Source: Sulfurimicrobium sp963779055 (lineage in GTDB: Bacteria; Pseudomonadota; Gammaproteobacteria; Burkholderiales; Sulfuricellaceae). From it: 64,000 nt of DNA. The DNA lies in NCBI GenBank assembly GCA_963779055.1, contig CAVZWN010000002.1:186001-250000 (forward strand), given 5' to 3'. The notes below the pieces were generated by a model. The model was given only the letters and a program-made list of their open reading frames with translations, was not told the origin of the DNA and did not search any database. A program made the position numbers and the translations under genes. Below are positions 26,777 to 34,071 of the stretch, in pieces (position 1 is the stretch's first letter; the number at the start of each line of letters is the position of its first letter).

Positions 26777-27685
26777 ATGTTGAAACAAACGCTGAAGATT
26801 TCGCTGCTGGCCGCGCTGGGCACATTTTCACTGCCCGCGCTGGCCGCGCTCAACATCCTCGCCTGCGAACCCGAATGGGGTGCGCTCGCAGGCGAACTGG
26901 GCGGTGACAAAGTAACGGTTTATAACGCCACCACCGCGCTGCAGGACCCGCACACCATCCAGGCCAGGCCCAGCCTGCTGGCCCGCGCGCGCAATGCGGA
27001 CCTGCTCGCCTGCACCGGGGCGGAACTGGAAGCCGGCTGGCTGCCGATCCTGCTGCGCCAGTCGGGCAACGCCAATATCCAGCCCGGCAAGGCGGGTTAT
27101 TTCGAAGCTGCGGCCTACGTGCAGAAACTCGAAATCCCGGCCCGCGTCGACCGCGCCGATGGCGATGTCCATGCCTCGGGCAATCCCCACATCCAGACCG
27201 ACCCGCGCAATATCGCGCTGGTGGCCGATGCACTGGCCAAACGCCTGAGCCAGCTCGATCCCGCCAACGCTGCGCACTACGAGGCCCGTCACCGCGTCTT
27301 TGCGGACAAGTGGCAGGCCGCCATCCAGCGCTGGGAGAAACAGGCCACCCCCCTCAGGGGCATGCCGGTCGTGGTGCAGCACAAGTCCTTCCCCTACCTC
27401 AGCCGCTGGCTGGGGCTGCAGGAAATTGCCGCCCTTGAACCCAGGCCCGGGGTCGAGCCCAGCAGCGGCCATCTGAGCGAAGTGCTGACACAGCTCTCGC
27501 GCCAGCCGGTGAAGATGGTGCTGCGTGCCGCCTATCAGGACGGGCGATCTTCGGAATGGCTGGCCGGGAGAGCCCATATTCACGCCGTGTCACTGCCATT
27601 TACCGTGGGCGGCTCAGAACAGGCACGAGATCTGTTCGGACTGTTTGACGACACCCTCCAGAAGTTGCTGGCCGCCGCGAAATGA
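26777..27685 (+). CDS. znuA: Zinc ABC transporter substrate-binding protein (ZnuA-like)
   Basis: 302 aa. Signal peptide (MLKQTLKISLLAALGTFSLPALAA), cluster A-1 fold: 'ILACEPEWGALAGELGGDKV', metal His in 'LQDPHTIQARPS', second His in 'HASGNPHIQTDPRN', third in 'VQHKSFPYL', and Glu/Asp in the final part. Lacks the long His-rich loop of some ZnuA proteins. Zn or Mn cannot be separated by sequence alone. Confidence 0.86.
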   Translation: MLKQTLKISLLAALGTFSLPALAALNILACEPEWGALAGELGGDKVTVYNATTALQDPHTIQARPSLLARARNADLLACTGAELEAGWLPILLRQSGNANIQPGKAGYFEAAAYVQKLEIPARVDRADGDVHASGNPHIQTDPRNIALVADALAKRLSQLDPANAAHYEARHRVFADKWQAAIQRWEKQATPLRGMPVVVQHKSFPYLSRWLGLQEIAALEPRPGVEPSSGHLSEVLTQLSRQPVKMVLRAAYQDGRSSEWLAGRAHIHAVSLPFTVGGSEQARDLFGLFDDTLQKLLAAAK

Positions 27686-27700
27686 ACCTGCAAAAAACTG

Positions 27701-27850
27701 TTGGCCACAGAGAACACAGAGTTCACAGAGAAATATCAAGGGGTTATAAAGTGTTGGTGACTTGCCCAATGGGTGCGCGGAAAACATTCATGAGTGATGC
27801 TTTATCTCTGTGTTCTCCGTGTCCTCTGTGGCTTGAATTGAGGTTTTTAG
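27701..27850. repeat. Family 3 inverted repeat between znuA and znuB
   Basis: Left arm 27705-27730 (CACAGAG words at 9-base spacing) and inverse right arm 27806-27831, with a 75-base centre. It splits the metal-transport operon at the place where an ATPase gene would normally be expected. Confidence 0.75.
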
Positions 27851-27851
27851 G

Positions 27852-28634
27852 ATGAATATCGACCTGAATCTGCTGCTGCCCGCCTTCCTGGCCGGACTGC
27901 TGGTACTTGCCACCCACGTGCCCATGGGCATGCAGGTGCTGGCGCGGGGAATTGTGTTCATCGACCTTGCTGTAGCCCAGATTGCCGGGCTGGGGGTGAT
28001 CGCCGCCGACCGCCTGGGCTTCGAACCCCAGGGCTGGGCCGTGCAGCTTTCCGCCGTGAGCGCTGCGCTGGCCGGGGCGGCCATCCTTACCTTCACCGAA
28101 AAACGCTGGCCGGAAGTGCAGGAAGCGCTGATCGGCACGCTGTTCGTTCTGGCTGCCAGCGGCGGAGCTTTACTGCTGGCGGACAATCCGCACGGCGGCG
28201 AGCGCCTCAAGGATTTGCTGGTGGGACAGATTTTATGGGTCAATCCTTCTCAACTTTGGCCGGTGGCGCTACTGACAGCCTTTCTGCTGGTCGCGTGGCG
28301 GCGCTGGCGGGATAAGCTTGGGCGCTTCGGGTTTTATGGTCTTTTCGCTTTTGCGGTCACCGCCTCGGTGCAACTGGTTGGCATCTATCTGGTCTTTGCC
28401 AGCCTGATCATCCCGGCGCTCGCCACGCGCCACTACGCACCACGCCAGCGCCTGCCAGCAGCTTACCTTCTTGGCGCCGCCAGCTATGCTGCGGGTTTAC
28501 TATTTTCCGCCTGGTCGGACCTGCCGCCAGGTGCCGTCATCGTCTGGTCCATCGCCCTGCTGGGCGCATTTTTCTACTGGGCCGGGCCGGATTCAGGCAA
28601 TCCCCTATTGAGTGAACCGCCTGATAGGGCCTAA
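27852..28634 (+). CDS. znuB: Metal ABC transporter permease (ZnuB-like)
   Basis: 260 aa. Inner-membrane permease of the ABC-3 family: about eight hydrophobic helices, 'ATHVPMGMQVLARGIVFIDLAVAQIAGLG' at the start (coupling-helix region) and 'LVGIYLVFASLIIPAL'. Pairs with the upstream ZnuA-like protein. No ABC ATPase gene is adjacent or elsewhere in the window, apart from the unrelated ABC-F protein. Confidence 0.88.
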   Translation: MNIDLNLLLPAFLAGLLVLATHVPMGMQVLARGIVFIDLAVAQIAGLGVIAADRLGFEPQGWAVQLSAVSAALAGAAILTFTEKRWPEVQEALIGTLFVLAASGGALLLADNPHGGERLKDLLVGQILWVNPSQLWPVALLTAFLLVAWRRWRDKLGRFGFYGLFAFAVTASVQLVGIYLVFASLIIPALATRHYAPRQRLPAAYLLGAASYAAGLLFSAWSDLPPGAVIVWSIALLGAFFYWAGPDSGNPLLSEPPDRA

Positions 28635-28663
28635 AATGCTCTGCTAATTCGCCGGACGTCATC

Positions 28664-29860
28664 GTGCTTTCATTTTTTCGCAAATCCAAACAGGAAGAGC
28701 CTGCAGCCACCAAGCCGGTGGCCGCAGCCGTACCCGCCCAACCCAAGGCGCCAGAACCTTCACCGCCTGCTGCAACCGAAGCCGCCGCACCTCCACCTGC
28801 CGCCACTTCACAGGTAAAGGATGGCGATGAACTGGTCGTATACGAAAAAATCAGCGCCGAGACCGGCTCGATCGTGGAAGAAGCCGCCGTTTATTACGCC
28901 AACAATATGGCAGGGCAAGCCGTTACCACCCTGAGCCAGTACATTCAAGACCATCCCGGCAATAAAGAGATGCAGCCGTGGCTGATGCTGTTCGATCTTT
29001 ACCAGTTGATAAACAATAGCCAGGCGTTCAACGAATTGTCGATGCAGTTCGTCGTCAAATTTGAGCGTTCTGCTCCGATCTGGAGGGCTGCGGCGGCACC
29101 TGTGCCCGTAAAGAAGGCTGATACCACAAACAAAAACCTGATCTCGCTGGGCACTCGCCTTGCCGCAGGCGCGCAGATGGAAAAACTGTGTCAACTGGCA
29201 CAAGGCAGTAATGCTGCCCAGGTTAATGTGGCCGATATCACCGAAGTGGAACTGGGCGGCTGCAAGCTGATGCAGGAAGGGCTGCATAACTGCCGCAAGA
29301 AGGGCAAGAGCGTCCAGATCGAAGGTATTGAACGCCTGATTACCACCCTGAAAAAACAGATTGCCGCTGACGGCCAGGGCGATGAGGACAGGCAAGCCTG
29401 GCTGCTGCTGTTCGAACTTTATCAATGGCTGGGCAGAGAAGCAGAATATGAGGACCTGGCAATTGAATATGCCGTCACTTTCGAAATCTCGCCGCCAGCC
29501 TGGGAAGCTATCAAGACGCCCCTGGCCGTAGCCCAGGCAAAACCTTTATCCTCCGGCATGGAACAGAAGACCGCAGCCGACGAAGCCTTCGAGTTAGGTG
29601 GCGTGATTTCCGAATCCAGCCAGTCGCAATTGAATGAACTAATCAACTACGCAGCAGACAAACAGGAAGTTCGCATCAACATGGCCGAAGTCACACGCGT
29701 GGATTTTGTGGCAGTCGGCAACTTCATGGGCATGCTGATCAACCTCACCCAGGCCGGCAAGAAAGTGCTGATTCTGGAAGCCAACGAAATGGTGCAGGCG
29801 CTGTTCCACATGATGGGTATCCAGGAATTCGCCACCCTGATCCGCAAAAAATCGCGTTGA
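28664..29860 (+). CDS. STAS-domain protein with helical repeats
   Basis: 398 aa, GTG start. Residues 1-55: Pro/Ala-rich linker after 'MLSFFRKSKQEEP'. Two similar helical units (about 60-125 and 230-280, both with 'WL(M)LFELYQ' and 'FEISPPAW'-like segments), each followed by a STAS-like fold (about 150-215 and 310-395; 'VNVADITEVELGGCKLM' and 'INMAEVTRVDFVAVGNFMGML'). Anti-anti-sigma-like domain, ligand unknown. It directly precedes hslVU, an order I recognise from other Betaproteobacteria. Confidence 0.75.
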   Translation: MLSFFRKSKQEEPAATKPVAAAVPAQPKAPEPSPPAATEAAAPPPAATSQVKDGDELVVYEKISAETGSIVEEAAVYYANNMAGQAVTTLSQYIQDHPGNKEMQPWLMLFDLYQLINNSQAFNELSMQFVVKFERSAPIWRAAAAPVPVKKADTTNKNLISLGTRLAAGAQMEKLCQLAQGSNAAQVNVADITEVELGGCKLMQEGLHNCRKKGKSVQIEGIERLITTLKKQIAADGQGDEDRQAWLLLFELYQWLGREAEYEDLAIEYAVTFEISPPAWEAIKTPLAVAQAKPLSSGMEQKTAADEAFELGGVISESSQSQLNELINYAADKQEVRINMAEVTRVDFVAVGNFMGMLINLTQAGKKVLILEANEMVQALFHMMGIQEFATLIRKKSR

Positions 29861-29887
29861 TTGCACGTCCGCAAGGCCGGATATAAT
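29861..29887 (+). promoter_or_regulatory. Candidate promoter of hslV
   Basis: Perfect TATAAT at 29882-29887 with TTGCAC at 29861-29866 (spacer only 15). It lies 32 bases before the hslV start. No heat-shock sigma32 pattern was seen. Confidence 0.45.
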
Positions 29888-29919
29888 TCTTTCACCCAAA
29901 GACAAAGCAGGAAATTTCA

Positions 29920-30456
29920 ATGGAACAGTATCACGGCACCACCATACTCTCCGTGCGCCGCGGCAACAGTGTCGCCATGGGCGGCGACGGGCAGGTGACG
30001 CTGGGCAATATCGTGGTCAAGGCCACGGCACGCAAGGTGCGCCGCCTTTACCACGACCGGATTCTGGCAGGCTTTGCCGGGGGCACGGCGGATGCTTTCA
30101 CCCTGTTCGAGCGCTTCGAAGCCAAACTGGAAAAACATCAGGGCCACCTGTTGCGCTCCGCCGTCGAGCTGGCCAAGGACTGGCGCACCGACCGCATGCT
30201 GCGCCGCCTCGAAGCCATGCTGACCGTAGCGGACCACGAAGCCTCGCTGATCATCACCGGCAACGGCGACGTGCTGGAGCCGGAAGACGGCCTGCTCGCC
30301 ATCGGCAGCGGCGGCGCCTACGCGCAATCCGCAGCGCGCGCGCTGCTCGACCACACCGAATTTTCTGCTGCGGATGTGGTAAAAAAATCGCTCAGCATCG
30401 CGGCGGATTTGTGCATCTACACCAACCAGAATCACATTATCGAAACACTGGAGTAA
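29920..30456 (+). CDS. hslV: ATP-dependent protease peptidase subunit HslV
   Basis: 178 aa. Threonine protease of the HslUV complex. After a short propeptide (MEQYHG) the mature Thr starts 'TTILSVRRGNSVAMGGDGQVTLG'; 'GFAGGTADAFTLFERFE' follows. Partner hslU is 83 bases downstream, separated by an inverted repeat that includes the hslV stop. Confidence 0.97.
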   Translation: MEQYHGTTILSVRRGNSVAMGGDGQVTLGNIVVKATARKVRRLYHDRILAGFAGGTADAFTLFERFEAKLEKHQGHLLRSAVELAKDWRTDRMLRRLEAMLTVADHEASLIITGNGDVLEPEDGLLAIGSGGAYAQSAARALLDHTEFSAADVVKKSLSIAADLCIYTNQNHIIETLE

Positions 30457-30521
30457 TGAGTGATGTGGAATGGGTAATGGGTCGCCAATGCACCCATTCC
30501 ACATCACCCATTACTCATCAC
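30454..30521. repeat. Family 2 inverted repeat between hslV and hslU
   Basis: Perfect 14-bp inverted repeat GATGTGGAATGGGT (30462-30475) with ACCCATTCCACATC (30492-30505), embedded in longer imperfect arms. The first 22 bases are identical to the lipB leader repeat. It may tune the hslV:hslU ratio or protect the transcript. Confidence 0.8.
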
Positions 30522-30538
30522 CGTGAGCAAAACGAACC

Positions 30539-31867
30539 ATGTCCCAAATGTCCCCGCAGGAAATCGTCCACGAACTCGACAAGCACATCATCGGGCAGGA
30601 TGCCGCCAAGCGTGCCGTAGCCATCGCGCTGCGCAACCGCTGGCGCCGCAGCCAGGTGGCCGAGCCGCTGCGCACCGAGATCACCCCCAAGAATATCCTG
30701 ATGATCGGCCCGACCGGGGTTGGCAAGACAGAAATTGCCCGGCGCCTGGCAAAGCTGGCCCATGCGCCGTTCATCAAGATCGAGGCCACCAAGTTTACCG
30801 AGGTGGGCTACGTCGGTCGCGACGTGGATTCCATTATTCGCGACCTGGCTGAAATTTCCATCAAGGAGACGCGCGATACTGAAACCCGCAAGGTCCAGTT
30901 TCGCGCCGAAGAACGCGCCGAAGAACGTATTCTCGATGTGCTGCTTCCCCCCGCCCGCGATGGCGCATCCGGCAATGACAGCGAAAAAGAAAGCGCAACG
31001 CGGCAGAAATTTCGCAAAATGCTGCGTGAGGGCCAACTCGACGATAAGGAAATCGAGATCGAGCTTTCCACGCCACAGGCCCACATGGAAATTTTTGCGC
31101 CGCCGGGAATGGAAGATCTCACTTCACAGATTCAGGGCATGTTCCAGAACATGGGCAATACCCGCAGCAAAACGCGCAAGCTGACGATCCGCGATGCCAT
31201 GAAGCAGGCCACCGAAGAGGAAGCGCTCAAGCTGGTCAATGAAGAAGAGCTGAAAATCGCCGCAGTGCGCAACGTGGAGCAGAACGGCATCGTCTTTCTC
31301 GACGAAATCGACAAGATCACCAGCCGCTCCGAATCCAGCGGCTCGGACGTCTCGCGTCAGGGCGTGCAGCGCGACCTGCTACCGCTGGTAGAAGGCACCA
31401 CGGTGACCACCAAGTACGGCATGATCAAGACCGACCATATCCTGTTCATCTGCAGCGGCGCATTTCACCTCGCCAAGCCATCCGACCTCGTTCCCGAACT
31501 GCAGGGCCGCCTGCCCATTCGCGTCGAACTCACCAGCCTCTCCGTGAACGATTTCGAACAGATCCTCACCAATACCGACGCCTGCCTGACGCGCCAGTAT
31601 GAGGCCCTGCTTGAAACCGAGGGCGTCAAGCTGACATTCAGCAAGGATGCCGTACGCCGCCTTGCCGAAATCGCCTTCGAGGTCAACGACAGCACGGAAA
31701 ACATCGGCGCGCGACGCCTGCACACCGTGATGGAAAAACTGCTGGAGGAGGTTTCATTCGATGCCGTCCGCCACAGCGGCGAGACCTTTGCCATCGATGA
31801 AGCCTATGTGGATAGCCGCCTCAGTGAACTGGCGCACAGAGAAGACCTGGCGAGGTACGTGCTCTAA
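30539..31867 (+). CDS. hslU: HslUV ATPase subunit HslU
   Basis: 442 aa. AAA+ unfoldase feeding HslV. 'MSPQEIVHELDKHIIGQDAAKRA' start, Walker A 'GPTGVGKTEIARRL', pore motif 'GYVGRD', I-domain (residues ~110-245), Walker B 'IVFLDEIDKI', sensor 'ELQGRLPIRVELTSL', and the C-terminal 'DLARYVL' that docks into HslV. Confidence 0.97.
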   Translation: MSQMSPQEIVHELDKHIIGQDAAKRAVAIALRNRWRRSQVAEPLRTEITPKNILMIGPTGVGKTEIARRLAKLAHAPFIKIEATKFTEVGYVGRDVDSIIRDLAEISIKETRDTETRKVQFRAEERAEERILDVLLPPARDGASGNDSEKESATRQKFRKMLREGQLDDKEIEIELSTPQAHMEIFAPPGMEDLTSQIQGMFQNMGNTRSKTRKLTIRDAMKQATEEEALKLVNEEELKIAAVRNVEQNGIVFLDEIDKITSRSESSGSDVSRQGVQRDLLPLVEGTTVTTKYGMIKTDHILFICSGAFHLAKPSDLVPELQGRLPIRVELTSLSVNDFEQILTNTDACLTRQYEALLETEGVKLTFSKDAVRRLAEIAFEVNDSTENIGARRLHTVMEKLLEEVSFDAVRHSGETFAIDEAYVDSRLSELAHREDLARYVL

Positions 31868-31912
31868 AACAGGACAAAGGGGAGAGCAGGACTTATACTC
31901 GCCCCCCCGGAG

Positions 31913-32593
31913 TCAGGCCGTTTCCGGCTGGCTCGGCAAGCTGTCCATGAATACTTCGCCTTCCCTCAACGGCGCAAATGCTTTGCTCGCTGGGTCATAA
32001 CCCAGCAGTTCGCCCTGAACCAGATCGAAATACCAGCCGTGGATGGAAATATCTCCGGCACTCGCCCGTTCGGCGATCCATGGAAATGTCAGCAAATTTT
32101 CCAGCGACTGCAGAATCGCGCCCTGCTCGCAAGCATGGACCTGACGATCAAAAGTTTCATGCTCCAATTCCCGCCGCACCTTCTCCCGGACGGGCTCGGC
32201 GATATGCATCCACTTGGCGATGTATTCCGAGCCCTCACATTCACCGGCATCCTGCATCAGTGCACGAATGCCGCCGCACTGCGAATGCCCCAGCACGATA
32301 ATATGCTCGACGCCAAGGTGGCACACGCCAAATTCCAGGGCAGCGCTGACACCATGAACCCCCCCGCCATATTCCCGAGGAGGCACGAGATTGGCGACGT
32401 TGCGCACCACAAAAATATCGCCCGGATCGCTGCCCGTCAGAATGGCAGGATCGACCCGGGAATCACAGCAGGCTACCACCAGCGCACGCGGGTGCTGACC
32501 ATGCTTTAGCTGCTCGAATAAATCGCGATCCTTACCGAAGTAATTTCCCTGAAAACGTTTGAATCCCGAGACAAATTTCTCAATATCCGGCAT
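31913..32593 (-). CDS. can: Beta-class carbonic anhydrase
   Basis: 226 aa. Reversible CO2 hydration. Zinc ligands are visible: C42 and D44 in 'ACCDSRVDP', H103 and C106 in 'LGHSQCGG'. Length and 'EFGVCHLGVEHIIVLGHS' fit the Can/CynT group. Monocistronic on the minus strand, convergent with hslU. Confidence 0.94.
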   Translation of the reverse strand: MPDIEKFVSGFKRFQGNYFGKDRDLFEQLKHGQHPRALVVACCDSRVDPAILTGSDPGDIFVVRNVANLVPPREYGGGVHGVSAALEFGVCHLGVEHIIVLGHSQCGGIRALMQDAGECEGSEYIAKWMHIAEPVREKVRRELEHETFDRQVHACEQGAILQSLENLLTFPWIAERASAGDISIHGWYFDLVQGELLGYDPASKAFAPLREGEVFMDSLPSQPETA

Positions 32594-32720
32594 TTAGTGA
32601 CTCCTCTGATTGAACCAATGGCGCATGTAAAATCCGGCGCCATAACCCATGACTATCAATGACTTGTCCGCCATCTCTTCAGAGATCTGCGCCCATGCAG
32701 GCATGGATTATAATGCCAGC

Positions 32721-32750
32721 TTATCTATACATAAACATTATTTATCTATA
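32721..32750. repeat. Direct repeat TTATCTATA, 21-bp period
   Basis: TTATCTATA occurs at 32721-32729 and 32742-32750, two helical turns apart, in an AT-rich stretch between the carbonic anhydrase start and the gene at 32836. A TATAAT is at 32709-32714. Could be a regulator site; the protein is unknown. Confidence 0.35.
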
Positions 32751-32835
32751 GACGGGGGCCCCGCGCCTAAACTCATAATCTTTACGCTGGTTTCTGCTAC
32801 CCTCATAAGACGCAATCGACTCTGAAGGATAAAAC

Positions 32836-33639
32836 ATGCGTTCCTCTATCGCTTTGCTGGCTCTGGCCGTGCTTTCCCTCACCGCTCCGGCGGCGCATTC
32901 CGAAACCCGCATGGATGTTGGCGCCACCATCATCAATGGCGACATGCGCGGTTTTTACTTTGCCCTGGGTGACTATTTCCGCGTTCCTGAGCGCGAGGTC
33001 ATCGTCATTCGTGAGCGCCGCATTCCAGATTACGACATCCCGGTGGTGCTGTTTATTTCCCAGCGGGCCCGCGTAGCGCCCGGAGCCATCATGGATCTGC
33101 GGCTGTCCGGCAGAAGCTGGATGGATATCAGCCTGCATTTCGGCCTCGGCCCCGATGTCTACTACATCCCGGTGAAAGAGGTTTATGGCCCGCCCTATGG
33201 CCGTGCCTATGGCCACTACAAGAACAAACACCGCAAGGACTGGCGCAAGATTCGCCTGGTCGATAGCGAAGTGGTCGATCTGGTCAACCTGCGCTTCATG
33301 TCCGAGCACTATGGGCGCCCCCCTGAAGAGGTCATGCGCATGCGCTCCGGCGGCAAGAGCTTTGTCATCATCAATAATGAGTTCCGCCGCGGAAAACCGG
33401 GCAAGGAAAACCGTGAGCGGGAACGCGAACAGCATCAGGAACAGCGCATGGATCAGCGTATTGATCAACGGCGGGATGAACGCCAGGAACAGCGAAAAGA
33501 ACAGCGTATCCGCGATGGTGCAGGCCCTGACGAGCGCTCTCAGCGCGGCAGGAATGACTCGCAGGCAGGCAAAGGTCAAGGGAAAGACAACAACGACACT
33601 CGTTCCGGCAAGGGCAAGGGTCGAGACAAGGACGACTAA
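32836..33639 (+). CDS. Secreted protein with long charged C-terminal tail
   Basis: 267 aa. Signal peptide (MRSSIALLALAVLSLTAPAAHS). Residues ~25-190 form a compact domain with 'YYIPVKEVYGPPYGRAYGHYK' and 'GRPPEEVMRMRSGGKSFV'. The last ~75 residues are Arg/Glu/Gln/Asp/Lys low complexity ('EQRMDQRIDQRRDERQEQRK'). I do not recognise the family. RBS region AAGGATAAAAC. Likely periplasmic. Confidence 0.65.
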   Translation: MRSSIALLALAVLSLTAPAAHSETRMDVGATIINGDMRGFYFALGDYFRVPEREVIVIRERRIPDYDIPVVLFISQRARVAPGAIMDLRLSGRSWMDISLHFGLGPDVYYIPVKEVYGPPYGRAYGHYKNKHRKDWRKIRLVDSEVVDLVNLRFMSEHYGRPPEEVMRMRSGGKSFVIINNEFRRGKPGKENREREREQHQEQRMDQRIDQRRDERQEQRKEQRIRDGAGPDERSQRGRNDSQAGKGQGKDNNDTRSGKGKGRDKDD

Positions 33640-33684
33640 GCACTCTCTTATGTCGACTAGCGCCGGACTTACAGGATCAGGCAG

Positions 33685-34029
33685 ATGAAATTCATGGATC
33701 TGGCCATGGGCCAGCAATTCGAGCTGGAAGGTGAAACCTATATTCGCACCGGCCCGCTGGTCGCCTCGCATGCCGGGAGCGGCAAACAGCGGTTCATGGC
33801 GCGCTATGTAATGGTCAAACCCTCCGGCACAGTTGCCAGCGAAGCACCGCACAAACCAGATATGCTTTCACCGGACAGGGTAAGCAGCGCTTTTGAAGAC
33901 TTTCACGGCCAGTGCCTGAGCATACTGGGGCAGATAGAAGCAGAACTGCCCCCTGACCGGACAGGCGCTATCCGTACACAACTCGATCAGGCTCGCCGCG
34001 ACTTTCTGGATTCACTCGTCGACAAGTAG
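33685..34029 (+). CDS. Conserved small protein of unknown function
   Basis: 114 aa, no signal peptide. 'FMDLAMGQQFELEGETYIRTGPLVASH' resembles a small beta fold; the C-terminal half is helical ('GQIEAELPPDRTGAIRTQLD'). RBS-like sequence CAGG precedes it. Family not recognised. Convergent with the ABC-F gene. Confidence 0.6.
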   Translation: MKFMDLAMGQQFELEGETYIRTGPLVASHAGSGKQRFMARYVMVKPSGTVASEAPHKPDMLSPDRVSSAFEDFHGQCLSILGQIEAELPPDRTGAIRTQLDQARRDFLDSLVDK

Positions 34030-34071
34030 ACATTGCTTTCATATCCGGCCCGCCGCACTGGTGCCGGAACT

